In this document: positions 40,680 to 51,021 of the stretch, piece after piece | Layout: every line of letters begins with the position of its first letter | How positions within the stretch are numbered: the stretch's first letter is position 1 | Assembly (NCBI GenBank): GCA_963777515.1 | Contig: CAVZQU010000018.1 | Span: 62,001-126,000 of the forward strand | Source: CAVSWT01 sp963777515 | GTDB lineage: Bacteria > Bacteroidota > Ignavibacteria > Ignavibacteriales > Ignavibacteriaceae | Direction: 5' to 3' | DNA: 64,000 nt | Position numbers and translations under genes: made by a program | The notes under the pieces: generated by a model | The model's database searches: none | What the model saw: only the letters and a program-made list of their open reading frames with translations | What the model was told of the DNA's origin: nothing

Positions 40680-43452
40680 ATGAAGAATAAAAAGTTTGTA
40701 ATTGTTGATGCAATGGCAATAGCTTACAGAGCTTATTTTGCTTTTATAATGCATCCGCTTTCTAATAGTAAAGGAGAACCAACTTCAGCAGTATTCGGGT
40801 TCATAAATCAATTAATAAAAATTCTTGAGGATAATAAACCTGATTACATTGCTGTTGCCTTTGATTCTCACGGAAAAACTTTTAGGCATGAGAGATATGA
40901 AAAATATAAATCATCACGACAAGCAATGCCTGAAGATATGAAACCGCAATTACAAAGAATCAAAGATATAATTGAAGACTTGAATATCCCGATATATATT
41001 CTTCAAAAATATGAAGCTGATGATATTATTGGAACCGCAGTTTTGAAAGCTGAAGAAGCCGGTTTGGAATCTTGGGTAATTACTCCCGATAAAGACTATA
41101 ATCAATTAATAACCGGTAAAGTAAAAATTGTTAAACCGGGAACAAAAGCAGATGAGCCAATAAAAATTTATGACGAAGCAAGAGTAAAAGAAGAATTTGG
41201 TTTTGAGCCGGAACAGATGATTGATTATCTCGCTTTAGTTGGTGATTCTTCTGATGACATTCCTGGCGTTGCGGGTATTGGACCTAAAAGCGCAACTCCG
41301 CTTATTCAGGAATATGGTTCAGTAGAAAACATTTATGCAAACATTGATAAAATTGAAAAGAAAGGAATTAAAAATAAACTTATCGAGAATAAGGAAAATG
41401 CTTTTCTATCAAAAGAACTTGCTACAATTCACAGAGAAGTTCCTTTAGAATTTGATTTTGATAAATGTAAATTCACAAAACCAAACTTTGATAAACTTCG
41501 CGAAGTATTTATTGAACTGGAATTTAAAACATTATACTCAAGGCTGTTAAACGTTTATGATGCCACTGGCAAACAGGATGAAATTACAAATGAGACAACA
41601 GATGAATTAAAAGAATTCGATGAAAAGAAAGTAAAATATAAACTTGTAACTGATATAAAAGAAGCAAAAAAGTTAGCTGAATATTTAGGTAAAAAATCCC
41701 TATTTGTTTTTGATACTGAAACAGATGGGCTAAATCATTTTGTACTAAATTTAGCTGGAGCATCATTTTCTACAAAAGTAGGAGAAGGGTATTTTGTAGC
41801 CATTAATCCGTCAAAAGATGACTCTTCCCTATTCGAAAAAGATTTGAGCGATAGGCTACCGTTAAATGATTTTATAAAAATATTCAAACCGGTTTTTGCA
41901 GATAAAAAAATTAAAAAAGTCTGCCAGAATGGAAAGTTTGATATATCAGTCTTAAAATCAAATGGAATTGAAGTAAACAATTTTTACTTCGATACCATGC
42001 TTGCCAGTTATTGCATTGATCCTGACCAAAAACATGGAATGGATGAACTTTCTCAGAAATATCTTAAATACAAACCCATTCCGATCTCAGGATTAATTGG
42101 AGAGAAAAAAGATCCGACAAAAATATTTGATGCAGACATAAAAGCATTAAGTCATTATGCAGCAGAAGATGCTGATATTACTTTTAGATTGTATGAAGTA
42201 CTGGATAAAGAAATTAAAAAAGACAAGCTTGAAAAAGTAACTTATGATATTGAGTTCCCTCTTGTCCCGGTTCTTGAAGACATGGAAAGAGAAGGAGTGA
42301 AAATTGATAAAAATGTTTTAAAATCTTTGAGTAAAGATTTACAAATTTTAATTGATAATTACAGCAAGGAAATATTTAAGCTCGCAGGGGAAGAATTTAA
42401 TATAAATTCCCCAAAACAAATGCAGGAAATTCTTTTTAATAAATTAAAGCTTCAGACAGGAAGAAAAACTAAAACAGGTTATTCAACTGATGCACGAGCT
42501 TTAGAAAGCATCCGCGGCGAGCATGAAATAATCGGAACCATTTTGGATTACAGGCAAGTTTCAAAATTAAAATCTACTTACTCCGATTCACTTCCAAATT
42601 TGATAGAGCCTTCGACCGGAAGAGTCCATACCAACTATAATCAAACAGTTGCGTCAACCGGCAGGCTTTCAAGCATTGATCCGAATCTTCAGAATATTCC
42701 AATTAGAACCGAGCTTGGAAAGGAAATAAGAAAAGCATTTGTTCCACGCAATAAAGATTATGTTATTTTAAGTGCAGATTATAGTCAAATTGAATTAAGA
42801 ATAATGGCTCACATTTGCGGTGATCCGGGATTAACAAAAGCATTTAAAGATGGCGAAGATATTCACAGAAGCACTGCTGCGCTTGTATTTCAAGTTCCGC
42901 CGGAAGAAGTAACTCCAGACATGAGACGAAAAGCAAAAGAAGTTAACTTTGGTATTTTATACGGCATCGGCGTATTCGGATTGAGAACTAGATTAGGTGT
43001 TTCTCAAGCTCATGCTAAAGAAATTATTGATACATATTTCAGCACATTTCAAAAAAGTTAAAGAGTTTATGGATGATTCAGTTCAAAGAGCAAGAGAAAA
43101 GGGATTTGCCGAAACATTATCTGGACGCAGAAGATTTTTAAGAAACATAAACAGCAGTAACAGAGTTGTGCGGCAATTTGAAGAACGCGTTGCAATAAAT
43201 ATGCGCGTACAGGGTACTGCCGCTGATATGATTAAACTGGCTATGATTGACATTTTCAAAGAATTGAATAAAAGAAAAGCAAAAACAAAAATGGTTTTAC
43301 AGGTGCATGACGAACTTGTATTTGATGCCCATAAAGATGAAGTTGATGAATTGCGTCCGGTTATCAAAAAGTTGATGGAAAATTCAATGAAGATGAATTT
43401 ACCAATTTTAGTTGAAACCGGAATTGGAGATAATTGGCTGGACGCACATTGA
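40680..43452 (+). CDS. polA: DNA polymerase I, one frameshift near the C-terminus
   Basis: About 924 residues, the size of E. coli Pol I. The 5'-3' exonuclease domain occupies the first ~290 residues (VAFDSHGKTFRHE, YEADDIIG, DDIPGVAGIG). The 3'-5' exonuclease appears complete, with FDTETDG, NGKFD and YAAEDAD. The polymerase domain has DPNLQNIPIR, SADYSQIELR, AKEVNFGILYGI and the C-terminal VHDELVF. The frame breaks in the A6 run at 43051-43056; one A fewer joins STFQ to KVKEFMDDSV and restores the end to DNWLDAH. Since all catalytic motifs are intact, an indel in the assembly is the likely cause. Confidence 0.94.
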
Positions 43453-43532
43453 TGCATTGTTAAATTGATTTTTTATAGTAGCATTTAATAAAATTAGTAA
43501 CTCATATTATGCCAAGTAAATAGCTATAAATC

Positions 43533-43551
43533 CAGTTTCTTAAAGAAACTG
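43533..43551. repeat. 19-base palindrome after polA
   Basis: CAGTTTCTT and AAGAAACTG are exact inverted copies separated by one A. It lies between polA and the VapB-like gene. With so small a centre it may be an operator for the toxin-antitoxin pair or a weak terminator; no T-run follows closely. Low confidence in any role. Confidence 0.35.
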
Positions 43552-43640
43552 AGTCTATTTAGGAAACTTGCGTATTGTGAATTAGTAATTAAAGCAATGA
43601 AGCCTCAATTAATTTTTTAACTTTTAAATTTTGATTATAG

Positions 43641-43648
43641 TATATTTG
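43641..43648 (+). promoter_or_regulatory. Candidate -7 promoter element (TATATTTG)
   Basis: TATATTTG followed by C, 20 bases upstream of the vapB-like ATG at 43668. Same box as before polA, tex and ABC-F. No clear -33 partner. Confidence 0.38.
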
Positions 43649-43667
43649 CAATAAATGAAAGTAAATT

Positions 43668-43877
43668 ATGACAACCAAAACCATAAATAAAACAGAAATT
43701 AGGCTGCCAAAAGAATTCCTTAATCATCTTAAAGGTGAAAAATTGATAATTAGAAAAACAGAAACAGGTATTGAAATTTCAGATACTGATGAAATGATAA
43801 AAAGACTGAAAGGAATTTTAAAAGGTAAAGTTTCTACAGAAGAATTTTTAAAGTTTAAAAAGAAGAAAAGGAATTAG
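43668..43877 (+). CDS. VapB/AbrB-like antitoxin
   Basis: A 69-residue protein. Its N-terminal half (TEIRLPKEFLNHLKGEKLIIRKTETGIEISD) has the beta-strand spacing of AbrB/SpoVT or PHP-type antitoxins. The C-terminal half is a short Lys-rich tail that would bind the toxin. The gene ends 4 bases before the PIN-domain gene, the usual antitoxin-first order. The pairing is the main evidence; the fold call is tentative. Confidence 0.72.
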   Translation: MTTKTINKTEIRLPKEFLNHLKGEKLIIRKTETGIEISDTDEMIKRLKGILKGKVSTEEFLKFKKKKRN

Positions 43878-43881
43878 AGAA

Positions 43882-44295
43882 ACGGAAACTTTCATAGTAG
43901 ATTCTTCTGCAATAATTGCATATTTGAATGAGGAGAAAGGTTCTGAGAAAATTGGAACTATTTTTTATAAAGCAAACCACGGGAAAATTAATCTTATAGT
44001 TCATTCAATTAATTTGTTAGAAATATATTACTATCTCATTAGAAAACAAGGTATCAAACAAGCTGAGACAATTCTTGATTATATTAATAAATTGCCTATA
44101 ACTATTGAATATAATTTCAATGAAGAGCTATTAAAAATAGCAGGGAAATTAAAAAGCAATTATAAAATTTCATTAGCTGATTCTGTTGCAGCATCTCTTT
44201 CAATATCAAAAAAAGCCTCTCTCTTAACTTCTGATCACCATGAGTTTGAAGTACTACAGAAAAGGAAAGAACTTAATATTGAATGGATAAGATAA
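43882..44295 (+). CDS. PIN-domain toxin (VapC-like), start unclear
   Basis: The PIN nuclease core starts at FIVDSSAIIAYLNEE (first acidic residue in VDSS), with SINLLEIYYYL (second acidic residue) and KISLADSVAASLSISKKASLLTSDHHEF near the C-terminus (further acidic residues). It would cleave RNA and arrest growth. The frame is open from an upstream TAA through the motif, but there is no ATG, GTG or TTG before the motif: only ACG at 43882 or ATT at 43876. A TTG at 43924 would cut the catalytic strand off. Either a non-canonical start or an indel is involved. Confidence 0.75.
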   Translation, partial: TETFIVDSSAIIAYLNEEKGSEKIGTIFYKANHGKINLIVHSINLLEIYYYLIRKQGIKQAETILDYINKLPITIEYNFNEELLKIAGKLKSNYKISLADSVAASLSISKKASLLTSDHHEFEVLQKRKELNIEWIR

Positions 44296-45314
44296 AGATT
44301 ACTATTTCAGAAATTCATAAAATCATCTGCATCAAACCTCGCGGGATTGGGGATATTGTCCTTTCAACAATTATTCTTGATAATCTTATTAATCATTTCC
44401 CAAATGTAAAAATTGATTATTTAGTTGAAAACTTTGCCAAGCATTCTGTTACAAATAATCCAATGGTTAATAAAGTTTTGACAATGAGAAAATCAGAATT
44501 TCCTCTTTGGGTTGCCGCAAGAATTAGAAAAGAAAAATACGATATGGTCCTTGATCTTTGGTCAAATCCAAGATCAGCACAAATTACATTTTTGTCAGGA
44601 GTAAAATACCGAGTCGGTTTTGCTTATCGAGGAAGAAAATATGCTTATAACATTTTAGCAGATTCCGGCAGAGGCAATCAGCATTCGGCAGAACATAATC
44701 TTGAAATATTAAAAGCCATTGATGTTCCAATAGTTTCTAAAAAGATTCATTATTATGTAGATGATAAAAACAAACAACTCGGAAAGGAATTCATAAAAAA
44801 TAATTTTAATGAAAATGAAAAAATAATTGGAATCATTCCCGCCGGGGGCTGGCCTTCAAAAAGATGCGATGCATCAAAATGGGTTGAGATTTGTAAAGCC
44901 ATAAATGATAAATATTCACAAACAAAATTTTTAATTCTTTGGGGGCCTGGAGATGAAAATGATGCTGATTATATTACCAAACATCTCCCCTCTCAAACAG
45001 TTCTTGCTCCCAAAACAAATCTTCAAGAAATGACAGGCTTAATTAAAAATTGTGATTTAATAATTGCAAATGATTCTGGCCCGATGCATATTGCTGCTGC
45101 ATTAGGAATTCCAACTTTAGGCATTTTCGGCCCAACAAACCCTAAAGCCCACGGCCCTTATTCTGAGATTTCCGCTTATGTCATTAAAGAAGATTTGTTT
45201 TGCATTATCTGCAACAAGCTTGAATGTCCATATAATCATGAATGCATGCTGCAGCTTTCAAACGAAAAAGTTTTGGAAGCAGTTGAAGAAATTGGGAGAG
45301 GAGTTTTAATTTAA
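44283..45314 (+). CDS. Glycosyltransferase family 9 (heptosyltransferase-like)
   Basis: 343 residues, GT-B fold. The opening IHKIICIKPRGIGDIVLSTIILDNL and the C-terminal nucleotide-sugar site IANDSGPMHIAAALGIPTLGIFGPTNPK are the GT9 hallmarks. A cluster of cysteines near the end (FCIICNKLECPYNHECM) is also common in this family. It probably adds a heptose or related sugar to lipopolysaccharide core. It overlaps the PIN-domain gene by 13 bases. Two more GT9 genes lie at the far right of the window. Confidence 0.9.
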   Translation: MDKIKITISEIHKIICIKPRGIGDIVLSTIILDNLINHFPNVKIDYLVENFAKHSVTNNPMVNKVLTMRKSEFPLWVAARIRKEKYDMVLDLWSNPRSAQITFLSGVKYRVGFAYRGRKYAYNILADSGRGNQHSAEHNLEILKAIDVPIVSKKIHYYVDDKNKQLGKEFIKNNFNENEKIIGIIPAGGWPSKRCDASKWVEICKAINDKYSQTKFLILWGPGDENDADYITKHLPSQTVLAPKTNLQEMTGLIKNCDLIIANDSGPMHIAAALGIPTLGIFGPTNPKAHGPYSEISAYVIKEDLFCIICNKLECPYNHECMLQLSNEKVLEAVEEIGRGVLI

Positions 45315-45581
45315 TTTTTGATCCGATTTAAATATTTTACGTATACTTCAAATATTCTTAAAACAGAATAAAGAAACCTCGATACATATTTAAGAATTTT
45401 TAGCTCCCCACAAAAAAAAATCACAAATATTTTTCAAATATTTGTAAGAAATATTTATATTGCTTAATAAAAGATATAGTTCAATTACAATCGAAATCTA
45501 TTCTCCTCTTCAAACTAAAATTTTTCTGAGTTTCAGTTTCAAATAGTTCACTAGCTATAATAACTTCATCAGAGGCAATTT

Positions 45582-48107
45582 ATGTCTAATGTAAAAAGCA
45601 TAATAACTTTATTGTTTTCGTTTGTTACTATATCATTTTATAGCAATTATGCAGAAGATGACCCTGATAAAAACACCTGGAATGAAGTGGGTATTCCATT
45701 ATATCATAATTATACATCACAAGAATATAGAGGCCATTTTCAAAATTGGTTTATTACTGAGGATAATAGGGATTTAATTTTAGTAGCAAATAACGATGGA
45801 TTATTAGAATATGACGGAGTTACTTGGCGTCGTTATAATTTAGGAGGGAACATTATTCAATCACTTCGTTCGATTATACAAGATAAATCCGGAACTATAT
45901 TTTGCGGAACCGATAACCATTTTGGATATCTTTCGCATGATGCTAATGGGAATTATAAATTTAATACTTTACTAAATAAACTAAGTGAAAAGTATAGAAA
46001 TTTTAATGATATCTGGTATACATTTGATTATTGATAGCTCTGTATTTTTTGTAACACACAATTATCTTATTTCGATGGCAAAATAAAAATTAACTGTAAC
46101 TGAAACAGCACAACCTCGAAAATATTTTTCATACTGCATTTATAATAAACAATAAATTATATGTTCGGCAATCCGGAATTGGATTAATGCAACTAAAAGG
46201 TGAAATTCTTGAAAAAATTCCTAATGGTGAAATATTCGCTAAATTAACCGGTTTATTTTATGGAACCTATACGAGATAATTCTATACTCATAGGCACCGA
46301 TGTAGGTGATTTTTTTATTTATGATGGAAAGAATATAACTAAGTTTGATACTACGGCTAAAGAGTATCTTAAAAAATATCATTTATATTGCGGAGCGAGT
46401 TTAGGGAATGGATTATATGCAATTGGCACTCGATTAGGCGGGGTTGGAATAATGATATAGATGGTTCTCTTCTTAAAATATTTAACAACTCTGAAGGACT
46501 TCAAGATAATTCAGTTTGGAACATTCATAAAGATCATCAAGGAAATTTATGGCTGGCATTAAATAACGGAATAACCAAAGTAGAATTGCCTTCTCCTATT
46601 TCATATTTTTTCGAAAGAAAATGGTTTAGAAGGAACTGTTGAAAATATAATTAGACACGATGATATTATATATGCAGCAACAAATCATGGTATCTATCTA
46701 TCTCAATAAAACAAAGATGAAAATTGGATTGGAAATCACCAAATTTTAAACGTATATCCAGGTATAAATGAATATTGCTGGAATTTATATTCTGCCGGAG
46801 ATGTATTATTAGCTGGAACAACAGGTGGAATTTATTGAGATAAAGAATAAAAATGTTAGAAAATTACAAGGAAGATGGGGGTCTGTTTTTGAAATTATTC
46901 GCTCTAAATATCATAAAGATATTTACTTTCTTTCTACAAGAAATGGAGTTGGATTATTAAAGCGGGACAATGATCAATGGATAAATGATGGTTACATTCC
47001 AAACATATCGGAAAAAATATATCATACAGTAGAAGAAGACTCTATAACTTTATGGCTTGAGATTGCAACCGAGGGAGTTAGTTACGAAGTAAAATTACTT
47101 TCGGGCAAACAAATACAACTTTCAAAACAGTCAATCAAATAGACCGATTTACAAGTTCGAATGGATTACCATTCAGACAGAGTCTATCCAATAAAAATTT
47201 CTAAAAAAATATTTTTTTCAACACCCACGGGAATGTACAAATTTGATTACAATGATTAATTCATTTTCAAGAGCTAACAATTTTAAATTAGAAGGAACAT
47301 GAGGTTTTCTTGGAACAATTGATGACAACTGGAAAATTATGGATTTCAAATTACAAAAAATATGGCGATCATGAAAAAATATATTTTAGCAATCAATTAG
47401 CAAATGGTTCATTTGAATTAGATACAAATACCTTTAAGAATTTTCCCGATATTGTTAATGTAAATACAATTTATCCGGAAAATAAAAATATTATATGGAT
47501 TGAGTTCTTCCGAAGGACTAATTCGATATGACAACAAATTAATAAATGAAAATCATTTAAAATCCAAAACACATATCCGTAGAGTAACTGTTAATAGTGA
47601 TTCAGTATTTAAATAATGGGGAAATTGAATTAAATGATCCTGTGTTAAATTTTAGTTACAATAATATTCGATTTGAATATGCATTAACCAGTTATATAAG
47701 GGAAAATAAAAACAAATATCAAATTCTACTTGAAGGATATGATAAAGATTGGTCAAATTGGTGTTCAGAAAGCCATAAGGATTACACAAATTTACCGCAT
47801 GGTGAATATGTTTTTAGAGTAAGAGGAAAAGATTATAAAAATAATATTGGCAGTGAGGCTTCATTTTTATTTTATATTTCAGCTCCATGGTATAAAACAT
47901 ATTGGGCATATTCAGTATATATTTTATTCTTTATTTCTTTGTTGTTGCCATAGACCGTTACAGCGTAAGCGGTTGATACATAGGGAGCAATGCGAAATCA
48001 AAATTAAGAGAAGGAGAAATAACAAGAGAAAAAAATGTTGAATTGAACATGATAAAAATACACAGTTAGAAAGTACTCTAATCTCTCTGAAAAAAATACA
48101 AAAAGAA
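45582..48107 (+). pseudogene. Degraded propeller/Y_Y_Y sensor region (N-terminal part of the PAS-SpoIIE protein)
   Basis: A region that clearly once coded for a two-component-type beta-propeller sensor. It begins with signal peptide MSNVKSIITLLFSFVTISFY and repeats such as NRDLILVANNDGLLEYDGVTWRRY. The Y_Y_Y (triple tyrosine) domain appears at about 47650-47880 (YALTSYIRENKNKYQILLEGYDKDW...), then one membrane helix. At least twelve changes of frame and an internal stop (around 46706, in SQ*NKDENW) interrupt it, about one per 200 bases, far denser than elsewhere. Past 48000 a coiled-coil stretch leads into the intact PAS-SpoIIE frame. Either true decay or a poorly assembled stretch. Confidence 0.8.
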
Positions 48108-49253
48108 TTGCAGCATTCTGAATCACGATTTAGATCGGTTGCGCAAAATGCAAATGATGCAATTATAACATCAAACAAAAGCGGGTGTATAATTTTCTGG
48201 AATAAATATGCTGAGGTGCTATTTGATTACTCTGCTGAAGAGGCAGTGGGTAAACCATTAACGATACTAATGCCGGAAAGATATAAGAAAGATCATTCAG
48301 CAGGATTTAATCGATTTATTGAAAAAAATGAAGCAAGAATCATTGGAAAAGTGGTAGAGTTAATTGGTGTAAAAAAGGATGGAACTGAATTTCCTATTGA
48401 GCTTACTATTTCTGACTGGGTAACTGAAGAAGGTAAATTTGTTACAGGAATTATTCGTGATATTACTAAACGAAAAGAGGAGCAGAGCGCTAAAGAAAAA
48501 GCATACTCCCTTTTAGAAAAAGAAAATCAAAGAAAAACAGAAGAACTTGAAAAAGCCAGAGGTTTGCAGCTTGCATTGCTCCCAAAAGAAATTCCTCAAA
48601 CAGATCAATTGGATATAGCTGCTTACATGAATACCGCAGTTGAAGTAGGAGGCGATTATTATGATTTTTATAAAGGAGAAAATGGAGACCTTACAACAAT
48701 AATTGGTGATGCTGCAGGACATGGACTTGAAGCCGGTATGATGGTTTCTGCCACTAAAAGTCTGGTATCATCTTTGATTCACGAAGATGTACTAACTAAT
48801 ATTTTTACTAAAACAAATAAAATCTTCAAAAATTTAAATTTTCGAAACATGTTTATGGCATTGCAAATTGTACGAATTAGAAATATGCATTTAGAGATTT
48901 GTTCGGCGGGCATGCCGCCGGCTATTATTTACAGACATGAAAAAAATGAAGTAGAGGAAATATCTCAGAACGCCATGCCTTTAGGGGCCTTTCTAAATTT
49001 TCCTTACAAAAGTATAACAACAAAAATGAATCCGGGGGATTGTATAATGCTAATGACAGATGGATTTCCGGAAAGGTTTAATGAAAATGAAGAGATGTGT
49101 GGATATGGAAAGCCAAAGTCAATATTGATGGAATCACATAATTTATCAGCAAAAGAAATAATTGATTATTTAATTAACACAGGTAATAATTGGGCAGGAA
49201 AAGCTCCTCAAAGTGATGATATAACGTTTATAATAATAAAAGCAAAAAAATAA
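48108..49253 (+). CDS. PAS domain plus SpoIIE-type PP2C phosphatase (C-terminal part of broken sensor)
   Basis: 381 residues in one open frame from TTG at 48108, though this start is arbitrary because the frame is the natural continuation of the sensor upstream. The PAS domain is at about 1-120 (SVAQNANDAIITSNKSGCIIFWNKYAEVLFDYSAEEAVG), with a linker helix (AKEKAYSLLEKENQRKTEELEKARGLQLALLP). The phosphatase domain is at about 160-380: VGGDYYDF, GDAAGHGLEAGMM and LMTDGFPERF, with SDDITFI at the end. It would dephosphorylate an anti-sigma-factor antagonist-like partner; none is seen nearby. Confidence 0.85.
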   Translation: MQHSESRFRSVAQNANDAIITSNKSGCIIFWNKYAEVLFDYSAEEAVGKPLTILMPERYKKDHSAGFNRFIEKNEARIIGKVVELIGVKKDGTEFPIELTISDWVTEEGKFVTGIIRDITKRKEEQSAKEKAYSLLEKENQRKTEELEKARGLQLALLPKEIPQTDQLDIAAYMNTAVEVGGDYYDFYKGENGDLTTIIGDAAGHGLEAGMMVSATKSLVSSLIHEDVLTNIFTKTNKIFKNLNFRNMFMALQIVRIRNMHLEICSAGMPPAIIYRHEKNEVEEISQNAMPLGAFLNFPYKSITTKMNPGDCIMLMTDGFPERFNENEEMCGYGKPKSILMESHNLSAKEIIDYLINTGNNWAGKAPQSDDITFIIIKAKK

Positions 49254-49308
49254 CACTCAGCTAAATTATATAAGAGTTGGCATTTATTAATAAGAATTAC
49301 TCAAACAA

Positions 49309-49333
49309 GCCTTTCCCTGTATAAGGGAAAGGC
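49309..49333. terminator. Strong convergent hairpin between phosphatase and Ig-like lipoprotein genes
   Basis: GCCTTTCCCT (49309-49318) and AGGGAAAGGC (49324-49333) are perfectly complementary around a 5-base loop, with T-rich sequence shortly downstream on the plus strand (TTCTTTTTATTT). It stands between two convergent genes, so a bidirectional terminator is likely. Confidence 0.7.
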
Positions 49334-49377
49334 CGGATATGATTCTTTTTATTTATAGCAACACTAAAATATTATTT

Positions 49378-50772
49378 CTAATTCGGCCTGGTTACAAACG
49401 AAAATGTATATGGCTCCTTCATTTTATTTCCATACATATCAGTTAAACCCGTTGATATTGTTACAGTGTATTTAGTATTGGGCAGCATACTTGAGTTAGG
49501 TGTAAATTTAATTTGATTAAGCTGTTCGTAAGGAGGATAATTCCCGAATGAAAATGAACCTGAAGCTGCTGGGTAAATTGAAATTGAAGTTTGTGCACTT
49601 GACAGTTTAACAAAGTCATTAAAGCTCATAGTAATCGGGTCTGTCTGCGAAGCAAACAATTGTCCGTTTGATGGAGAAGTGCTTGTAACCATTAACGCAG
49701 CAGTTCTAAAAGAGAATGTAAAGTCCTGTCCAATTGGAACACCATCTTTTCCTTGCGCACTTTTATCAATGAAAACTGTTATAGTTGTATCGGATAAAAA
49801 CGGCCCGCCGGTATAAATTCTCAAAACATTTTCTTCAGGCCATAAAAAGGTTGTATTCATTTGCGGAGTGAGATGGGTTTTCATTTCAACAGAAGATTTA
49901 TTCATTCGTCGTGGGAATGTAACAGTAATGCCGGAATAACTGTAATCCAAAGGAGAAATATCAATATCTCCATTAACCGGATCTGTTTGAATGCCGTTGT
50001 ACGTTGTATATGATTGAACTGTACTAAAGCTGAACTCTAAAGGAAAGCGCATATAAGTTCCTGCAGTATCTTTAGCTGTTGTTCCAATAGATACTTTATA
50101 TTCTTTATCGGGATAAGAATCCTTTTTTGCAAAAGCATAAGACATTGAAGTCACTTTGCTGAAAGTGGTAATTGTTGCTCCTAAATTATATCCGGACTTT
50201 TCATCTGCAAACAATCCGTACATTGGTTCGGTTGTATAATTGCCCCAATAAAAAATTCCTTCCACAGGTGGGTCGACTGAAAATGCTTTTTCTACACTTT
50301 CCCTATCCATCGGCCGGGTGAAAAGAATGGAAACTGTTATGCGTCCGTATCTCCAATCATAAACTACTTCCCCTTTATTTTCAGGATAGAAAGAATCCAC
50401 AAGATCCGGAATAGTTGAAAGCTCAACATTTCCAAGATAATGAACACTGCCGCCGTCAAGTACAAGATTTTTGTTTGAATAAATTCTGTAATTGTCTGCG
50501 CGAATTGTTACATCATAATTTCCTTTACGCAAATCAATAAAAGAAAATGATCCGTCAACCGGATTAATACGCATGGAATCAATTGGATTTACCTGACTGA
50601 CAATTACCATTGCTTTACTGTCTTTTGGAACAACCTTCCCTACTAAATCTGCATGAAGAAGATCGTTAGTATAAATTTTATCTGTGTCCCCCGATTCAAT
50701 AATGGTAGTTTTTTCTTTGCAGCCAATGAATGATAACAGTAAAAAAGAAAAAAGTATAATTGCAGTTTTCAT
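49378..50772 (-). CDS. Surface lipoprotein with repeated bacterial Ig-like domains (SbsA type)
   Basis: 464 residues. The lipoprotein signal ends in SFIGC (about residue 18). A carboxypeptidase-regulatory-like domain (about 40-115: VVPKDSKAMVIVSQVNPIDSMRINPVDGSFSFIDL) precedes three SbsA-type Ig-like repeats (about 120-235, 255-355 and 360-464), each with a TFPRRM/SFNDFVK-type strand and the P.DL-like loops; the last ends YTFSFVTRPN. No catalytic motif. A cell-surface adhesive or structural protein is likely; function beyond that is not visible. Confidence 0.8.
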   Translation of the reverse strand: MKTAIILFSFLLLSFIGCKEKTTIIESGDTDKIYTNDLLHADLVGKVVPKDSKAMVIVSQVNPIDSMRINPVDGSFSFIDLRKGNYDVTIRADNYRIYSNKNLVLDGGSVHYLGNVELSTIPDLVDSFYPENKGEVVYDWRYGRITVSILFTRPMDRESVEKAFSVDPPVEGIFYWGNYTTEPMYGLFADEKSGYNLGATITTFSKVTSMSYAFAKKDSYPDKEYKVSIGTTAKDTAGTYMRFPLEFSFSTVQSYTTYNGIQTDPVNGDIDISPLDYSYSGITVTFPRRMNKSSVEMKTHLTPQMNTTFLWPEENVLRIYTGGPFLSDTTITVFIDKSAQGKDGVPIGQDFTFSFRTAALMVTSTSPSNGQLFASQTDPITMSFNDFVKLSSAQTSISIYPAASGSFSFGNYPPYEQLNQIKFTPNSSMLPNTKYTVTISTGLTDMYGNKMKEPYTFSFVTRPN

Positions 50773-50804
50773 AATAGTCCCTCCTAATTTTAATAAACTG
50801 TATT

Positions 50805-50831
50805 GTCACACAGAGCTTGTCGAAGTGTGAC
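50805..50831. repeat. Short inverted-repeat element, GTCACAC...GTGTGAC
   Basis: GTCACAC (50805-50811) and GTGTGAC (50825-50831) are perfect inverted copies around AGAGCTTGTCGA. The inside closely matches the TTCGACAAGCTC-type interspersed repeat known from many Bacteroidota-like genomes. It lies in the gap upstream of the Ig-like lipoprotein. One copy only in this window. Confidence 0.6.
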
Positions 50832-51021
50832 TTAATTTCTTAATCAATGGATGCACCTCACCGTAGATTGAGCAATAATTTATAAACCCAAAATACATGC
50901 CGTATATATTTTGTTAAATTTTATTTGATTTGATTAAAATTACAAGGAATGAATATGAAAAGTATTATCAAATATTTGATAAGCTATCGGAATTTTGAAA
51001 TGAATTTATGAATGTATAAAC

